Source of the DNA: Cloacimonetes bacterium UBA3541
GTDB taxonomy: Bacteria; Cloacimonadota; Cloacimonadia; Cloacimonadales; Cloacimonadaceae
DNA length: 43,702 nucleotides
Reading direction: 5' to 3'
Assembly: GCA_002376725.1 (NCBI GenBank)
Contig: DFOM01000048.1
Location: 1-43,702, forward strand
The notes below the pieces were generated by a model. It worked only from the letters and a program-made list of their open reading frames with translations, had not been told where the DNA came from and did no database searches. The stretch's first letter is position 1; the number at the start of each line of letters is the position of its first letter. Positions 6,840 to 15,629 of this stretch are shown piece by piece. Made by a program: the position numbers and the translations under genes.

Positions 6840-9017
6840 TTATTTCACCAGCATCATTTTCTTTGTTTCAGTTTTCCCATTAGTGGTCAAGCGATAGAAA
6901 TAGAGTCCACTAGTAACGGAATTACCATAGTTATCGGTGCCGTTCCAGACCACACTTTGTCTTCCCCAATCAAGATTACCATTTACCAGAGTTTTAACCA
7001 GCTGTCCTTTAACATTATAAACAGAGAGATTAGCGAAACCAGCTTTAGGCATATCAAAACTGATAGTGGTTTCTGGATTGAAGGGATTCGGATAATTCTG
7101 ATGCAGCATATAAGTTACATTAGGAACAGTGGGATCATCGTTGGCATCACTGAGCGGGAAAGTGATTTGCATTTCCATAAACATTACTTTTCCACCGTCA
7201 GGATTTGGGTGATAAGGGTTCTCAATAACATTAGAACCCCAGGTGTAATCATCGTAGAACATAAATCCGAGTTTTCCAATTTTGTGACCATCAACGGTAT
7301 CAATGTAATGGATTTTATCAGCAGGATATACCCACATAGGTTTAATTCCTGCGAATTCTGGAGTCTCTATATTATTTAGGATGATGGGCTCACTCCAGGT
7401 TTCTCCATTATCAGGGGAAACGGAAATCCAGATTTCGGGGGTATTAGCGTAAGCGATAAAATCTATGTCTCCATATTTATTTGCATCACGGGCACGTCTG
7501 CTCTCCTGCCACACTGCTGCCATCATACCTTCATCATTGGCAGTGGTGATTTTGCAATTATTATAATGGAATTCCATAGCATCACCATGGGCAGTATCAT
7601 CCCAGTGAGGGAAGGGCCAGCCAGTAGCTACAGATATAGCATAACCAGATGTAGTTAGGACATACTCGTCTACTTCTCCGAAAGGAGCTTGGTAATCCCA
7701 GGGACAGAAACCTGTATTATAATCGTCAAGAGGGTTTTTTTGAGGATAGACTTCATTGATTGAGAATTCTTCCGTGACCGGATCAAAGACAAACTCTTTA
7801 ACGAATTCCATTTCAGGATAATAATAGCCTTCAAAATTTTGCAAAGACCAAATACCAAAGACATGGATTCTATTAAGATCATCTAAAGTGGCATTAACAT
7901 GTCCTGAATTACCAGCAGCTATACCAAAATATAATTCTCCATTATCACCATAAGGTAATCCGGAGACGGGTGATTTAAAATAACCTGTTGTGTCAGTTGG
8001 TGAAGAATCGGGATTCCACATATTTAGTTTACTATAGGCAGAGACTCTTCTCCAGGTTCCCTCACCATAATTAGGGCAGATAAAGACATCCATATCAGGT
8101 TCATCTATATTAGTAGAGGCATCGGATTCGGTTGCAAAATGGAAGCCTGCATAATAAAGATTTCCAGCATTATCGGCAGTTATAGCATGAAAAGGACGAC
8201 GCCATTCTGCATCAACATTCCATTGATTCATCTCGGGAATGCTAGTATATTGCCAAATAAATGGTATAGCATTAACAATATCATCAGAGTCAAAATCGGC
8301 ATAGGCAATATAAGGATTTTCTGAAGGAACATTAGCAGTATTATGAGTAACCGAATTTCTTGCCACTATATAGATTCTTTGCTTACCAGTTATGGGAGAA
8401 GGTCCGATTTGAGCATTGGGCCAGATGAATTCATTGTCTATGGTAACTGTGCCATTAGGAGCAGTGATAGTAATAGGATTATCAATAACAATATCAAAAT
8501 TAAATAATCCAGTAAGTCCATCCAGGAAAGCATCAGAAGCGAATTCTACTTCGAGCTCAGGATCAGAATCTTTATTTGCATGCCAGGCATACATTGGTTT
8601 TCCCTGGGTTGGTTCAACTTCTAAGGTAGAATATCCTTCATGGTTTTGGACACCAGTTATTTCGGCATTATCAAGGATATTTCCTTGGGCATCAATATAA
8701 GTGTAAAATACCCGACGAGTACCACCTGCTGTACGACTTCCATGATAGGTCATAAAATAGCCACCACCAGCGGATTGGGGGATTACTTTCATAGGTAATC
8801 CATTATAACTTCCAATCATATAATCATAGTAACTTGTGATTATAGGTGTGGGCAACTTAGTAAAAGTATAAGGTGGTGCATCACGATGTTGTGGAGTGAT
8901 ATTAACACCGTGTTGGGTTGCTATTGGTTTAAGGATAGTTGGTACCTCCAAGTCATCAGCAACAGCTAAAGACATCAGAAGGCAGAGAGTGAATATAATG
9001 ACTACTGTTTTTTTCAT
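6840..9017 (-). CDS. Exported protein with a C-terminal sorting domain (T9SS type)
   Basis: A 725-aa exported protein, last gene of the operon. The signal peptide is MKKTVVIIFTLCLLMSLAVA. I chose the ATG at 9017 because GGAGG lies just before it; an ATG 12 nt further upstream would put that ribosome-binding site inside the gene. The large middle has no domain I can name but has the repeating aromatic and acidic texture of a beta-propeller or sialidase-like fold, with WISVSPDNGETWSEP (an Asp-box-like motif, S-x-D-x-G-x-x-W) near residue 530. The last ~88 residues, from YPNPFNPETTISFDMP to GLYFYRLTTNGKTETKKMMLVK in pieces, are the FlgD-like Por-secretion sorting domain. I infer surface delivery through a type IX-like route. 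Confidence 0.85.
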   Translation of the reverse strand: MKKTVVIIFTLCLLMSLAVADDLEVPTILKPIATQHGVNITPQHRDAPPYTFTKLPTPIITSYYDYMIGSYNGLPMKVIPQSAGGGYFMTYHGSRTAGGTRRVFYTYIDAQGNILDNAEITGVQNHEGYSTLEVEPTQGKPMYAWHANKDSDPELEVEFASDAFLDGLTGLFNFDIVIDNPITITAPNGTVTIDNEFIWPNAQIGPSPITGKQRIYIVARNSVTHNTANVPSENPYIAYADFDSDDIVNAIPFIWQYTSIPEMNQWNVDAEWRRPFHAITADNAGNLYYAGFHFATESDASTNIDEPDMDVFICPNYGEGTWRRVSAYSKLNMWNPDSSPTDTTGYFKSPVSGLPYGDNGELYFGIAAGNSGHVNATLDDLNRIHVFGIWSLQNFEGYYYPEMEFVKEFVFDPVTEEFSINEVYPQKNPLDDYNTGFCPWDYQAPFGEVDEYVLTTSGYAISVATGWPFPHWDDTAHGDAMEFHYNNCKITTANDEGMMAAVWQESRRARDANKYGDIDFIAYANTPEIWISVSPDNGETWSEPIILNNIETPEFAGIKPMWVYPADKIHYIDTVDGHKIGKLGFMFYDDYTWGSNVIENPYHPNPDGGKVMFMEMQITFPLSDANDDPTVPNVTYMLHQNYPNPFNPETTISFDMPKAGFANLSVYNVKGQLVKTLVNGNLDWGRQSVVWNGTDNYGNSVTSGLYFYRLTTNGKTETKKMMLVK

Positions 9018-9044
9018 TTTTTCCTCCATATTTTATTAGGTTAT

Positions 9045-10118
9045 TTAATATCTGAGTTTTATAGAAAGTCTATGGGCACTTTTAAGGAAGCTTTCTGCTA
9101 AATCGCCCATATTAGTGTAGGCATAGTCTACATTAATAATAGCAAAACGAGTTGGTATTTGATAACCAACGCCAGCAGAGAAGCCATTTGCATCATAGTT
9201 AAATTGATAACCGGCACGTAGGAATAAATTACCATATTTGTATTCAGTGCCAACATTCCAGGTTTCCATCCGGTCAATAACATTATCTAATTGGATAGAA
9301 GCAATCCAGTGATTAATAGAATTGTATTGAGTTCTATCTTCTTGGGGGATATTTTCATTCCAGGTGCGCATAATATCACCGCTAACACCTAAAGAAAAGC
9401 TCATAGGAATTTTAGAATCCAATTCAGGGCCATCCTCATCAATGATGCCATCTCCATCATTATCAAAAAGGTCAAAGGGGTCTTCATCAGTTCTACCATC
9501 CTCATCATCATCAACATAATAATGGATATCTGGTCCGAAATTACGAAGAGCCATCCCTATTTTAATATTTTTCCATCCGGTGTTATAGATAGAGCCGACA
9601 TCAACCGAGAAGCTATTAACAGAGAATTCGTAGAGATTTTCGCGAAGGTATTTAACTCCTACACCAGCAGAAAACTTATTAGTAAACTGTTGAGCATAAT
9701 CCACGCCGAAAGCCATACTACTATTAGTAAATGTTTCACCAGTGGGACCGAAAGTTTCTTCATCGGTGATATCCATATCATCCATATGTAGAACAGAACC
9801 ATAAGCGGCAACAGTGGAGACACCGTTAGTAAATGAACAGGCAGCAAATTCATGCATAATATCAGCAACCCAATTGGTATGAGAGACAAAAGCTTGATTG
9901 TTAAAGGCAGGAGCTAAACCAGCAGGATTCCAATAAACGGAAGAAATATCATCGGAAACAGCGGTATAAGCTTCACCCATACCAATAGCACGGGCATCAA
10001 CACCCAATTTGAGGAATTGTAAGGCTACTGTTCCAACTTTGCCGAATGGCTTAGCTGAAATTAGCACAGGAATCAAGATAAGAGTCAGTGTTATTAGTAT
10101 TATCAAATGCTTTTTCAC
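9045..10118 (-). CDS. PorV/PorQ-like outer-membrane beta-barrel
   Basis: A 357-aa protein with a signal peptide (about 1-22, ending LISA). The segment LGVDARAIGMGEAYTAVSDD followed by SSVYWNPAGLA (about 38-69) is the N-terminal signature of the PorV/PorQ and related FadL-like families. Alternating strands follow, ending in a barrel strand with aromatic last residues (LSIKLRY). An acidic insert around 203-232 (DDDEDGRTDEDP and DNDGDGIIDEDG) is a tandem DxDxDG calcium-binding-like motif. In type IX secretion PorV shuttles cargo bearing the C-terminal domain; the downstream gene encodes such a cargo, so a related role is plausible but unproven. Confidence 0.8.
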   Translation of the reverse strand: MKKHLIILITLTLILIPVLISAKPFGKVGTVALQFLKLGVDARAIGMGEAYTAVSDDISSVYWNPAGLAPAFNNQAFVSHTNWVADIMHEFAACSFTNGVSTVAAYGSVLHMDDMDITDEETFGPTGETFTNSSMAFGVDYAQQFTNKFSAGVGVKYLRENLYEFSVNSFSVDVGSIYNTGWKNIKIGMALRNFGPDIHYYVDDDEDGRTDEDPFDLFDNDGDGIIDEDGPELDSKIPMSFSLGVSGDIMRTWNENIPQEDRTQYNSINHWIASIQLDNVIDRMETWNVGTEYKYGNLFLRAGYQFNYDANGFSAGVGYQIPTRFAIINVDYAYTNMGDLAESFLKSAHRLSIKLRY

Positions 10119-10127
10119 AATTCCTCC

Positions 10128-13100
10128 TTATTTAATTATGACGAATTTGCCGACTTTTATATTATGGTCAGCTTTGTTTTCTATGGAATAGAGATAAACG
10201 CCAGGTGCAATTATCTGGTTGTGCTTAGAAAGTAAATCCCAATCATGCATACCACTAGCAGTTAGTCCATGAGTTGTAGCTTTAGAAACAGTAAGAATAT
10301 CTGCTTGATAAGCACCATCATGGTCTATTTCATCAACTAAGTCACCCGCAAGGGTATATATTTTTATTTTGCATTTTTCAGGAAGATTGATGAACCAGAG
10401 ACGACGACTTTTATCACCTTTTTCATCCTTTTCCCTTCTACCGTCAAATTTACTCTTTCCAATATAGGGATTAGGAACTACATAGATTTTGCTCATATCA
10501 GATTTTGCGGCAGTGCCTGGGAAAAACACTTGCATATTAGCATCTTTATCTCGTCCAGATTCAAGAGAACCAATATTATTGAGAGGAATACCACGGTCAA
10601 AAGTGGTAACTGCTACATAATATTCAATTCCCTTCGGTGGATACATAATAGCGGAATGATAATATCTGCGTGAAAGACGTTGTTTTTTTAGTTCGGCTAA
10701 TTTTTCCAACTGGCTTGGGTCAGTAGGATCGGTAGGTATATAAACTTGACCACCAAATCCAGGTAGAGGAATCATTTTAGGATCATAAATAGCATCGTAG
10801 ATATCATCCCGAATTTCAGGGTGTTTGAACAATCTGGCTTTGAGGTTTTTAATCATAGTAGGAGGCAGATTTGCGTAGTCTAATTCTATGTGTTCAGCCT
10901 CATCTTCTAAATCATCACTCCATTCCACAGCAGGATTATAGATGGGCCATCCAAAGAAATCATCACCTTGTTCATATGACACTAACTGATAATTCTCATC
11001 ATATCTGTAGAATTGTGTAATATCACCAGTCCATTCATTTTTATTGGGAAGACCTTTATCAATGCCGAGATATCCGCCATAATTTACATAATAATCAGTT
11101 CCACTATTCACATTATAATCAAGCAGGTCTTGTGGTGTATCAATTTTGTCCCAGCGTTCTTGCATTACCCAATCTTCTTGAGAGCCACTACCGCTTCGTC
11201 CCCAGGTAGTGTAACCTTGAAAATCGTGTCTTAGCCTGTAACCAGTAAAAGGATTAACTCGGGCATTCATATTATAATTGTTCTGGTCAGGATGAAATTC
11301 TTCCGGGAAATCCTGCCAAACAACGGAATTAGGGTCACTATCTATTCCTGATATTAAGAATGAGCTATTAGGGTTTTGCCAACCAATTACGGAACTGTTA
11401 ACGGTCATAGTATCGTAAGAAAATTCACTTCTGTTATCCCAATAAAGGTCAATACAACTGCCATCATCAGTCATTTCTGCGAAAAGTTTGGGTATATCTG
11501 GAGGTTCAGGGGGAGTGTAGTGAGGAAAAGTATCGGGCAAAACAACTGTATTTAAAGTTTGAGCTTGTCCATATATAAGTTTTGCAAAGGTGGCGGTGCT
11601 CTTTAAATTTTCTTTGTTATCACCGGGGAAAACAGCAACGACAATTTTCATCGTTCGTCCTGGGGCGAGATTCCAGGAGTTTTCAGTTGGCGCATCTAAT
11701 CCTTGTTGATCTCCATAGAAAGAGAATAGGAAACGGGTATCCTTGGGAACAGTTTCTTCAAACTCTGTCTGGTCTGGTTGTTCTGGTCGGAGAGGTGTAT
11801 ATTTATTTTCATCAGGGTTTCTACCGGTTAGAAGCCAATATTTTTCATTAGCTGTTTTTCTGGGTTTATATTCTAAGTTATAAGCATCAGTATCATTGGG
11901 ACCATCACCCACTTTCCAATACCAGCAGTGAAATTGAAGCTGTTCGGGGTCAGGCGTACAGACCCGAGCACCAACCATACCTGTAGTTAAGCCTCCATCA
12001 CCATCAGCATCATATGTATAAGCAAATTCATAGCCAGTACCTTTAACATAACCAGATACATCATCTGCGGCTTTTTCACGACCCCAGGTCTGGGGACCGC
12101 AATCGCAATCCATATAAATTCCCATAGCACAATCAAAGAGTGTATCCCCATAAACAGTATTCATATTAGTAATATCAAATTCAACATAAACTAGATTTTT
12201 AATATATTCATAGCTCCATTGATAGGACATTTGCCTAACACGTACATTAAGGGGATAATGTTTACTTGCTCCCCGTGATGATCCATAATCCCGATCCCCT
12301 GGTGTTCCAAAGGGGCAATAATCATAATAATAGCCTATAAAATCTTGTTCCGAGACCGGAGCACCATCTTCATCTATTAATCCATCATTATCATCATCAT
12401 AGGGCATAGAGAAACAATAATGATTTAGAGATTGATCTGAAAGATCCATAAAACCTAGGGGAAACCATATTTCCATATTGTTGCCAGTATTAATTATATT
12501 ATAATTATTAGTATTTGCGATATACTGGCTCCCAAAAACTTGAAATTGAGTTGGTAACTCATCTGCTCTTCTTAATGGGAAAGTATAACCTCCAAAGTCC
12601 TCATCTATTATCCCATCGCCATCATCATCAATCCCTCTTTCTTGGGTACGAATGCTAGCAGTGACACAACGATCTAATCCATTATACATATTATACATAC
12701 TTATAACTTCAGCGTTAGTATTGGCTGAAACTAATGGATTATATGCCGGTAAAAACTCATATATGTCCCAATCGCCATCAAAACCAACTGTAACTAGAGT
12801 ATCAACTACTGGTTTCATCCAGGGTTGCCAATCAGGAGAACCATATGGTACAGTTTGAGAACTATCTGAAGATGGGTGAAGCGCACGCCAGTATAGCTTT
12901 CTTCCCGCGCTATCTCTTCTGAATTTTTTTGCTCCGAACCAGAGAGCACCCTGATAAAGATAATCTATACCCTGTCCTCCTGGATATTCCAGAGAAGGAT
13001 ATTGAGGGATAGCATCGTCCCCGGAACCAAAAAAGCCATAATTACTGATTCTCAGCCACATATTACCGACATTATGATAGTTTCCAATGTCAAGTTTCTT

Positions 13101-13193
13101 GGCTCCGGAAGGTTTGTCTACCATTGCTGCTTGAGCAATTCCGACGAATACTAAAGCAAGCAGCAGACAAAAGATAAATTTATTAAATTTCAT
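10128..13193 (-). CDS. Large exported protein with DxDxDG motifs and FlgD-like C-terminus
   Basis: A 1021-aa exported protein with signal peptide MKFNKFIFCLLLALVFVGIA. The ATG at 13193 is preferred over a TTG 18 nt upstream, since AGGAG lies between the two. Acidic calcium-binding-like motifs occur at about 188-199 (DDDGDGIIDED) and about 265-276 (DDDNDGLIDEDG), and a looser one near 400 (DADGDG). A fibronectin-like region may lie near 570-620 (PPEPPDIPKLFAEMTDDGS). The C-terminal ~110 residues, from KIYVVPNPYIGKSKFDG to PGVYLYSIENKADHNIKVGK, resemble the FlgD-like sorting/anchoring domain, with an insert after the first strand. Likely on the cell surface or in the outer membrane. Specific function unknown; it sits between tonB and the PorV-like gene in the same operon. 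Confidence 0.8.
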   Translation of the reverse strand: MKFNKFIFCLLLALVFVGIAQAAMVDKPSGAKKLDIGNYHNVGNMWLRISNYGFFGSGDDAIPQYPSLEYPGGQGIDYLYQGALWFGAKKFRRDSAGRKLYWRALHPSSDSSQTVPYGSPDWQPWMKPVVDTLVTVGFDGDWDIYEFLPAYNPLVSANTNAEVISMYNMYNGLDRCVTASIRTQERGIDDDGDGIIDEDFGGYTFPLRRADELPTQFQVFGSQYIANTNNYNIINTGNNMEIWFPLGFMDLSDQSLNHYCFSMPYDDDNDGLIDEDGAPVSEQDFIGYYYDYCPFGTPGDRDYGSSRGASKHYPLNVRVRQMSYQWSYEYIKNLVYVEFDITNMNTVYGDTLFDCAMGIYMDCDCGPQTWGREKAADDVSGYVKGTGYEFAYTYDADGDGGLTTGMVGARVCTPDPEQLQFHCWYWKVGDGPNDTDAYNLEYKPRKTANEKYWLLTGRNPDENKYTPLRPEQPDQTEFEETVPKDTRFLFSFYGDQQGLDAPTENSWNLAPGRTMKIVVAVFPGDNKENLKSTATFAKLIYGQAQTLNTVVLPDTFPHYTPPEPPDIPKLFAEMTDDGSCIDLYWDNRSEFSYDTMTVNSSVIGWQNPNSSFLISGIDSDPNSVVWQDFPEEFHPDQNNYNMNARVNPFTGYRLRHDFQGYTTWGRSGSGSQEDWVMQERWDKIDTPQDLLDYNVNSGTDYYVNYGGYLGIDKGLPNKNEWTGDITQFYRYDENYQLVSYEQGDDFFGWPIYNPAVEWSDDLEDEAEHIELDYANLPPTMIKNLKARLFKHPEIRDDIYDAIYDPKMIPLPGFGGQVYIPTDPTDPSQLEKLAELKKQRLSRRYYHSAIMYPPKGIEYYVAVTTFDRGIPLNNIGSLESGRDKDANMQVFFPGTAAKSDMSKIYVVPNPYIGKSKFDGRREKDEKGDKSRRLWFINLPEKCKIKIYTLAGDLVDEIDHDGAYQADILTVSKATTHGLTASGMHDWDLLSKHNQIIAPGVYLYSIENKADHNIKVGKFVIIK

Positions 13194-13211
13194 ATTTAAA
13201 CTCCTAGGCAA

Positions 13212-13862
13212 CTAATTCAATTTGAATTCAATGGGGATGATAACAGTTGTATCAACAGGATTTCCACTACTTTTCCCCGGTTGAAAACGGATTTTACGAA
13301 CTGCTTCAATAGCAGCCTCATCTAAGCCTCCAGGACCTGGTTGCACCGAACGGATAACTCTAATGTTTCCGACAGTCCCATCTTTATAGACATCAACCTC
13401 AAGAACAACGGTGCCCTGGATTCCGGCTTTTCTGGCAAATTCAGGATAGGCTGGTTTAATGCTACCAATAGGAACGGGAGGGTCATCCCAGGGGACAAAA
13501 TCAAAAGGTCGCTCATCTGATTGTTGAAGAGTAGTACTAGTAGTGCTCTGTAAGTTTCCAAACTGTTGTAAAGCTAAAGCTCTCTTTTCTGCTAATTCAG
13601 GCGTATCTTCGGTGGCAAGTTCCTCGCTGATTACTGGTACGCTGATATCTATTTCCGTTTCTGTTTGGGTTTCTTCTTTTTGTCTTGTATCCGGAGGAGC
13701 CTCAGCAATTTCCACTTGGGTCACAAGTTCTTTTTTTACTCGAGTTTCAGTTTTGGGGGCAATCAGATATATTAATAGCATAATAGCTAGTGCTAAGGCA
13801 ACAGCTTTGCCAAATTGAGCATCGCAGTAATCTTTCCAATCTAAAATTTTATTATTTTCCAT
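13212..13862 (-). CDS. tonB: TonB energy transducer
   Basis: A 216-aa inner-membrane protein that links the ExbB-ExbD motor to outer-membrane receptors. One transmembrane segment (about 19-35, AVALALAIMLLIYLIAP) follows a short cytoplasmic start. A periplasmic stretch rich in Glu, Thr and Gln follows, rather than the classical Pro-Lys repeats. The TonB C-terminal domain occupies about 130-216: PAYPEFARKAGIQGTVVLEV, then GLDEAAIEAVRKIRFQPGK and a closing VIIPIEFKLN strand. The start is backed by AGGGGG. It lies 10 bp from exbD and 18 bp from the next gene, within the operon that opens with a TonB-dependent receptor. Confidence 0.92.
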   Translation of the reverse strand: MENNKILDWKDYCDAQFGKAVALALAIMLLIYLIAPKTETRVKKELVTQVEIAEAPPDTRQKEETQTETEIDISVPVISEELATEDTPELAEKRALALQQFGNLQSTTSTTLQQSDERPFDFVPWDDPPVPIGSIKPAYPEFARKAGIQGTVVLEVDVYKDGTVGNIRVIRSVQPGPGGLDEAAIEAVRKIRFQPGKSSGNPVDTTVIIPIEFKLN

Positions 13863-13871
13863 AATTACCCC

Positions 13872-14297
13872 CTAAAGCTTCCTTTGAACTTCAAATACCA
13901 CATTACGGGTATCTGCATCTTGAAGGCGTATCATAACATCACGGATGGATTGATAACGGCAGTCTTTATCAGCTCGGAAACAGACCTGTAGGGTAGGAAT
14001 CTCACGTGCTTTAGCTCGCATAGTCTCAACTATAGAATTATCTTCAACTGAGTAGGGGAAATCATCAATAAGAATCTGTTCCTTGAGAGTGATATAAATA
14101 GTAGCAGTTTCATTTCTAGCTATACGTTCTATATTTTCTGTGGCATAGGGTAATTTTTCCCGCGGAACCCAAAACACGCGTTCCTGGACGAAAACGGTAG
14201 AAACCATAAAGAAGAGCAGAAGTAAGAAGGAGATGTCACCCGTAGAAGTTGTTGGGATAGCGGCACTTGGTCTTTTTGACATTTGAATTTTAGCCAT
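13872..14297 (-). CDS. ExbD/TolR-family motor protein, copy 2
   Basis: A 141-aa protein with the ExbD layout: a short cytoplasmic start ending PTTSTGDISFLLLLFFMVST, with one transmembrane helix at about 20-38. That helix holds Asp22, the likely proton-carrying residue. A periplasmic domain follows, ending DVMIRLQDADTRNVVFEV. It differs strongly from the adjacent ExbD past the shared PTTSTGDISFLL segment: it has a shorter, more basic periplasmic domain. The start has AGGAG 7 nt upstream. Pairing with the other ExbD in a mixed motor is possible. Confidence 0.9.
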   Translation of the reverse strand: MAKIQMSKRPSAAIPTTSTGDISFLLLLFFMVSTVFVQERVFWVPREKLPYATENIERIARNETATIYITLKEQILIDDFPYSVEDNSIVETMRAKAREIPTLQVCFRADKDCRYQSIRDVMIRLQDADTRNVVFEVQRKL

Positions 14298-14306
14298 TAT
14301 TTACTC

Positions 14307-14780
14307 CTATAATTGGGTGGATATTGAAATCATTGCTCTGTCTCTGTAAGTGACAAGATGGTCTACCACTCTGACCATATCGCTATATTTAGCTTCACTA
14401 TCTGTTTTTATAAGAAAGAGCATTTTTGTTTTTCTGACTTCGGGGTCGCTACTTTGCTGATTAAGTCTTTCCCGCATCTCAATCTTACTTTGAATCAAGT
14501 TATCCAACTCATCATCGGTAAAAGCGCGAGGTTCTTCATTGTTAACTCTTATTCTTCCATCAGGTAGAATTTCTAATCGGGTCATTTCTGCTTCAGTAAG
14601 TTGAATTTCAGTTGTTCTAACTTGTTCTTCCGGGACGGCTTTATTTAGTTGGACCTTAACGCCTTCTTTGACATCAAACTTAGTTGTTGACATAAAGAAT
14701 ACTATCAACAGGAAAGAAATGTCTCCTGTTGAAGTGGTAGGAATGTTAGCGCTTGGTCTTATCTTCCGAGTTACTTTCAT
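14307..14780 (-). CDS. exbD: ExbD/TolR-family motor protein, copy 1
   Basis: A 157-aa ExbD: PTTSTGDISFLLIVFFMSTT at about 14-33 carries the transmembrane helix with the conserved Asp (residue 20). The periplasmic domain continues with a LEILPDGRIRVNNEEP strand pair and ends LVTYRDRAMISIST, as in canonical ExbD. It would form the stator/plug subunit with ExbB and use the proton gradient to drive TonB. GAGG lies upstream of the ATG. It is 12 bp from the exbB stop and 9 bp from the second exbD. Confidence 0.92.
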   Translation of the reverse strand: MKVTRKIRPSANIPTTSTGDISFLLIVFFMSTTKFDVKEGVKVQLNKAVPEEQVRTTEIQLTEAEMTRLEILPDGRIRVNNEEPRAFTDDELDNLIQSKIEMRERLNQQSSDPEVRKTKMLFLIKTDSEAKYSDMVRVVDHLVTYRDRAMISISTQL

Positions 14781-14792
14781 TGTAACCTCGAT

Positions 14793-15602
14793 TTAGGATT
14801 CAATCAGGGCTTCGGTTACCTTTTCTGAAGCTCTTTGCATATCCACAACGATACCATCCACCATAGTGGTAAATATATTATATAATAACTGCACGGGAAT
14901 AGCAAAAATTAAACCCCACTTAGTGGTAATTAGAGCTATTCTGATACCGTCAGCAACAATTGTAGCATCAACTGCTCGGGCTTTAGCTATGGCGTCAAAA
15001 GCAACAATCATACCTGCTACAGTTCCCAAGAAACCTAACATTGGACAGAGAGTAATGGTAGAAGTCATCTCCACAAATCCCTTTTCCAGGTAAGACATTT
15101 CAATCATAGCTGCATTTTCCATATATTTCTCTACTGCTTCTATGCCGTTTTCAGCTTTTTCTAATCCAGCAGCAATAACCGCAGCTATCGGTCCACGAGT
15201 TTTATTAGCTAATTCAGTTGCTTCCTTAATTTTCTTATCTTTGATCAAAGGAATAATTTGATTTAAGAAATCATTAAGATTGATCTTAGCATACATTAGA
15301 GAGATGAATTTCCAGATACAATAGGCAAGTCCATAAATGAATACAGCAAGAATGGGCCACATTGCCCAGCCACCATTCAAAAATTCTTGGACTAAAGCAC
15401 GGCCAAATAGAAATTCTGCTATGGATCTAAGGCCGGATGTTTGTTGCACAGATTCAGCGGGTTCTGTCTGTTCTGTAGTTGTAGCAGCAACAGCTGTATC
15501 TGGAACAGTAGCAGTTGCATTATCTTGTGCATAAGCTATTGAAATGAGTAGGACACTCATTAGAAGCAGAAGTGGTAATATTTTGGATAATCTGTTTCTC
15601 AT
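14793..15602 (-). CDS. exbB: ExbB/TolQ/MotA-family proton channel
   Basis: A 269-aa ExbB with an N-terminal signal peptide (about 1-25, LLLLMSVLLISIAYA) and a Thr/Ala-rich periplasmic linker, followed by three core helices: about 77-100 (GGWAMWPILAVFIYGLAYCI), 186-208 (TLCPMLGFLGTVAGMIVAFDAI) and 225-250 (IALITTKWGLIFAIPVQLLYNI). The GFLGTVAGMI and TTKWGL motifs are the family signature. The extra signal peptide and linker are found in a subset of ExbB proteins. It lies 27 bp after the receptor gene and drives the TonB encoded four genes on. Confidence 0.92.
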   Translation of the reverse strand: MRNRLSKILPLLLLMSVLLISIAYAQDNATATVPDTAVAATTTEQTEPAESVQQTSGLRSIAEFLFGRALVQEFLNGGWAMWPILAVFIYGLAYCIWKFISLMYAKINLNDFLNQIIPLIKDKKIKEATELANKTRGPIAAVIAAGLEKAENGIEAVEKYMENAAMIEMSYLEKGFVEMTSTITLCPMLGFLGTVAGMIVAFDAIAKARAVDATIVADGIRIALITTKWGLIFAIPVQLLYNIFTTMVDGIVVDMQRASEKVTEALIES

Positions 15603-15629
15603 TTTATTATATTTCCTCCATGGATATTT

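Noticed and set aside
9018..9029. Upstream ATG for the sorting-domain protein
   Set aside because: It would place the GGAGG ribosome-binding site inside the gene; the second ATG at 9017 gives a clean signal peptide.
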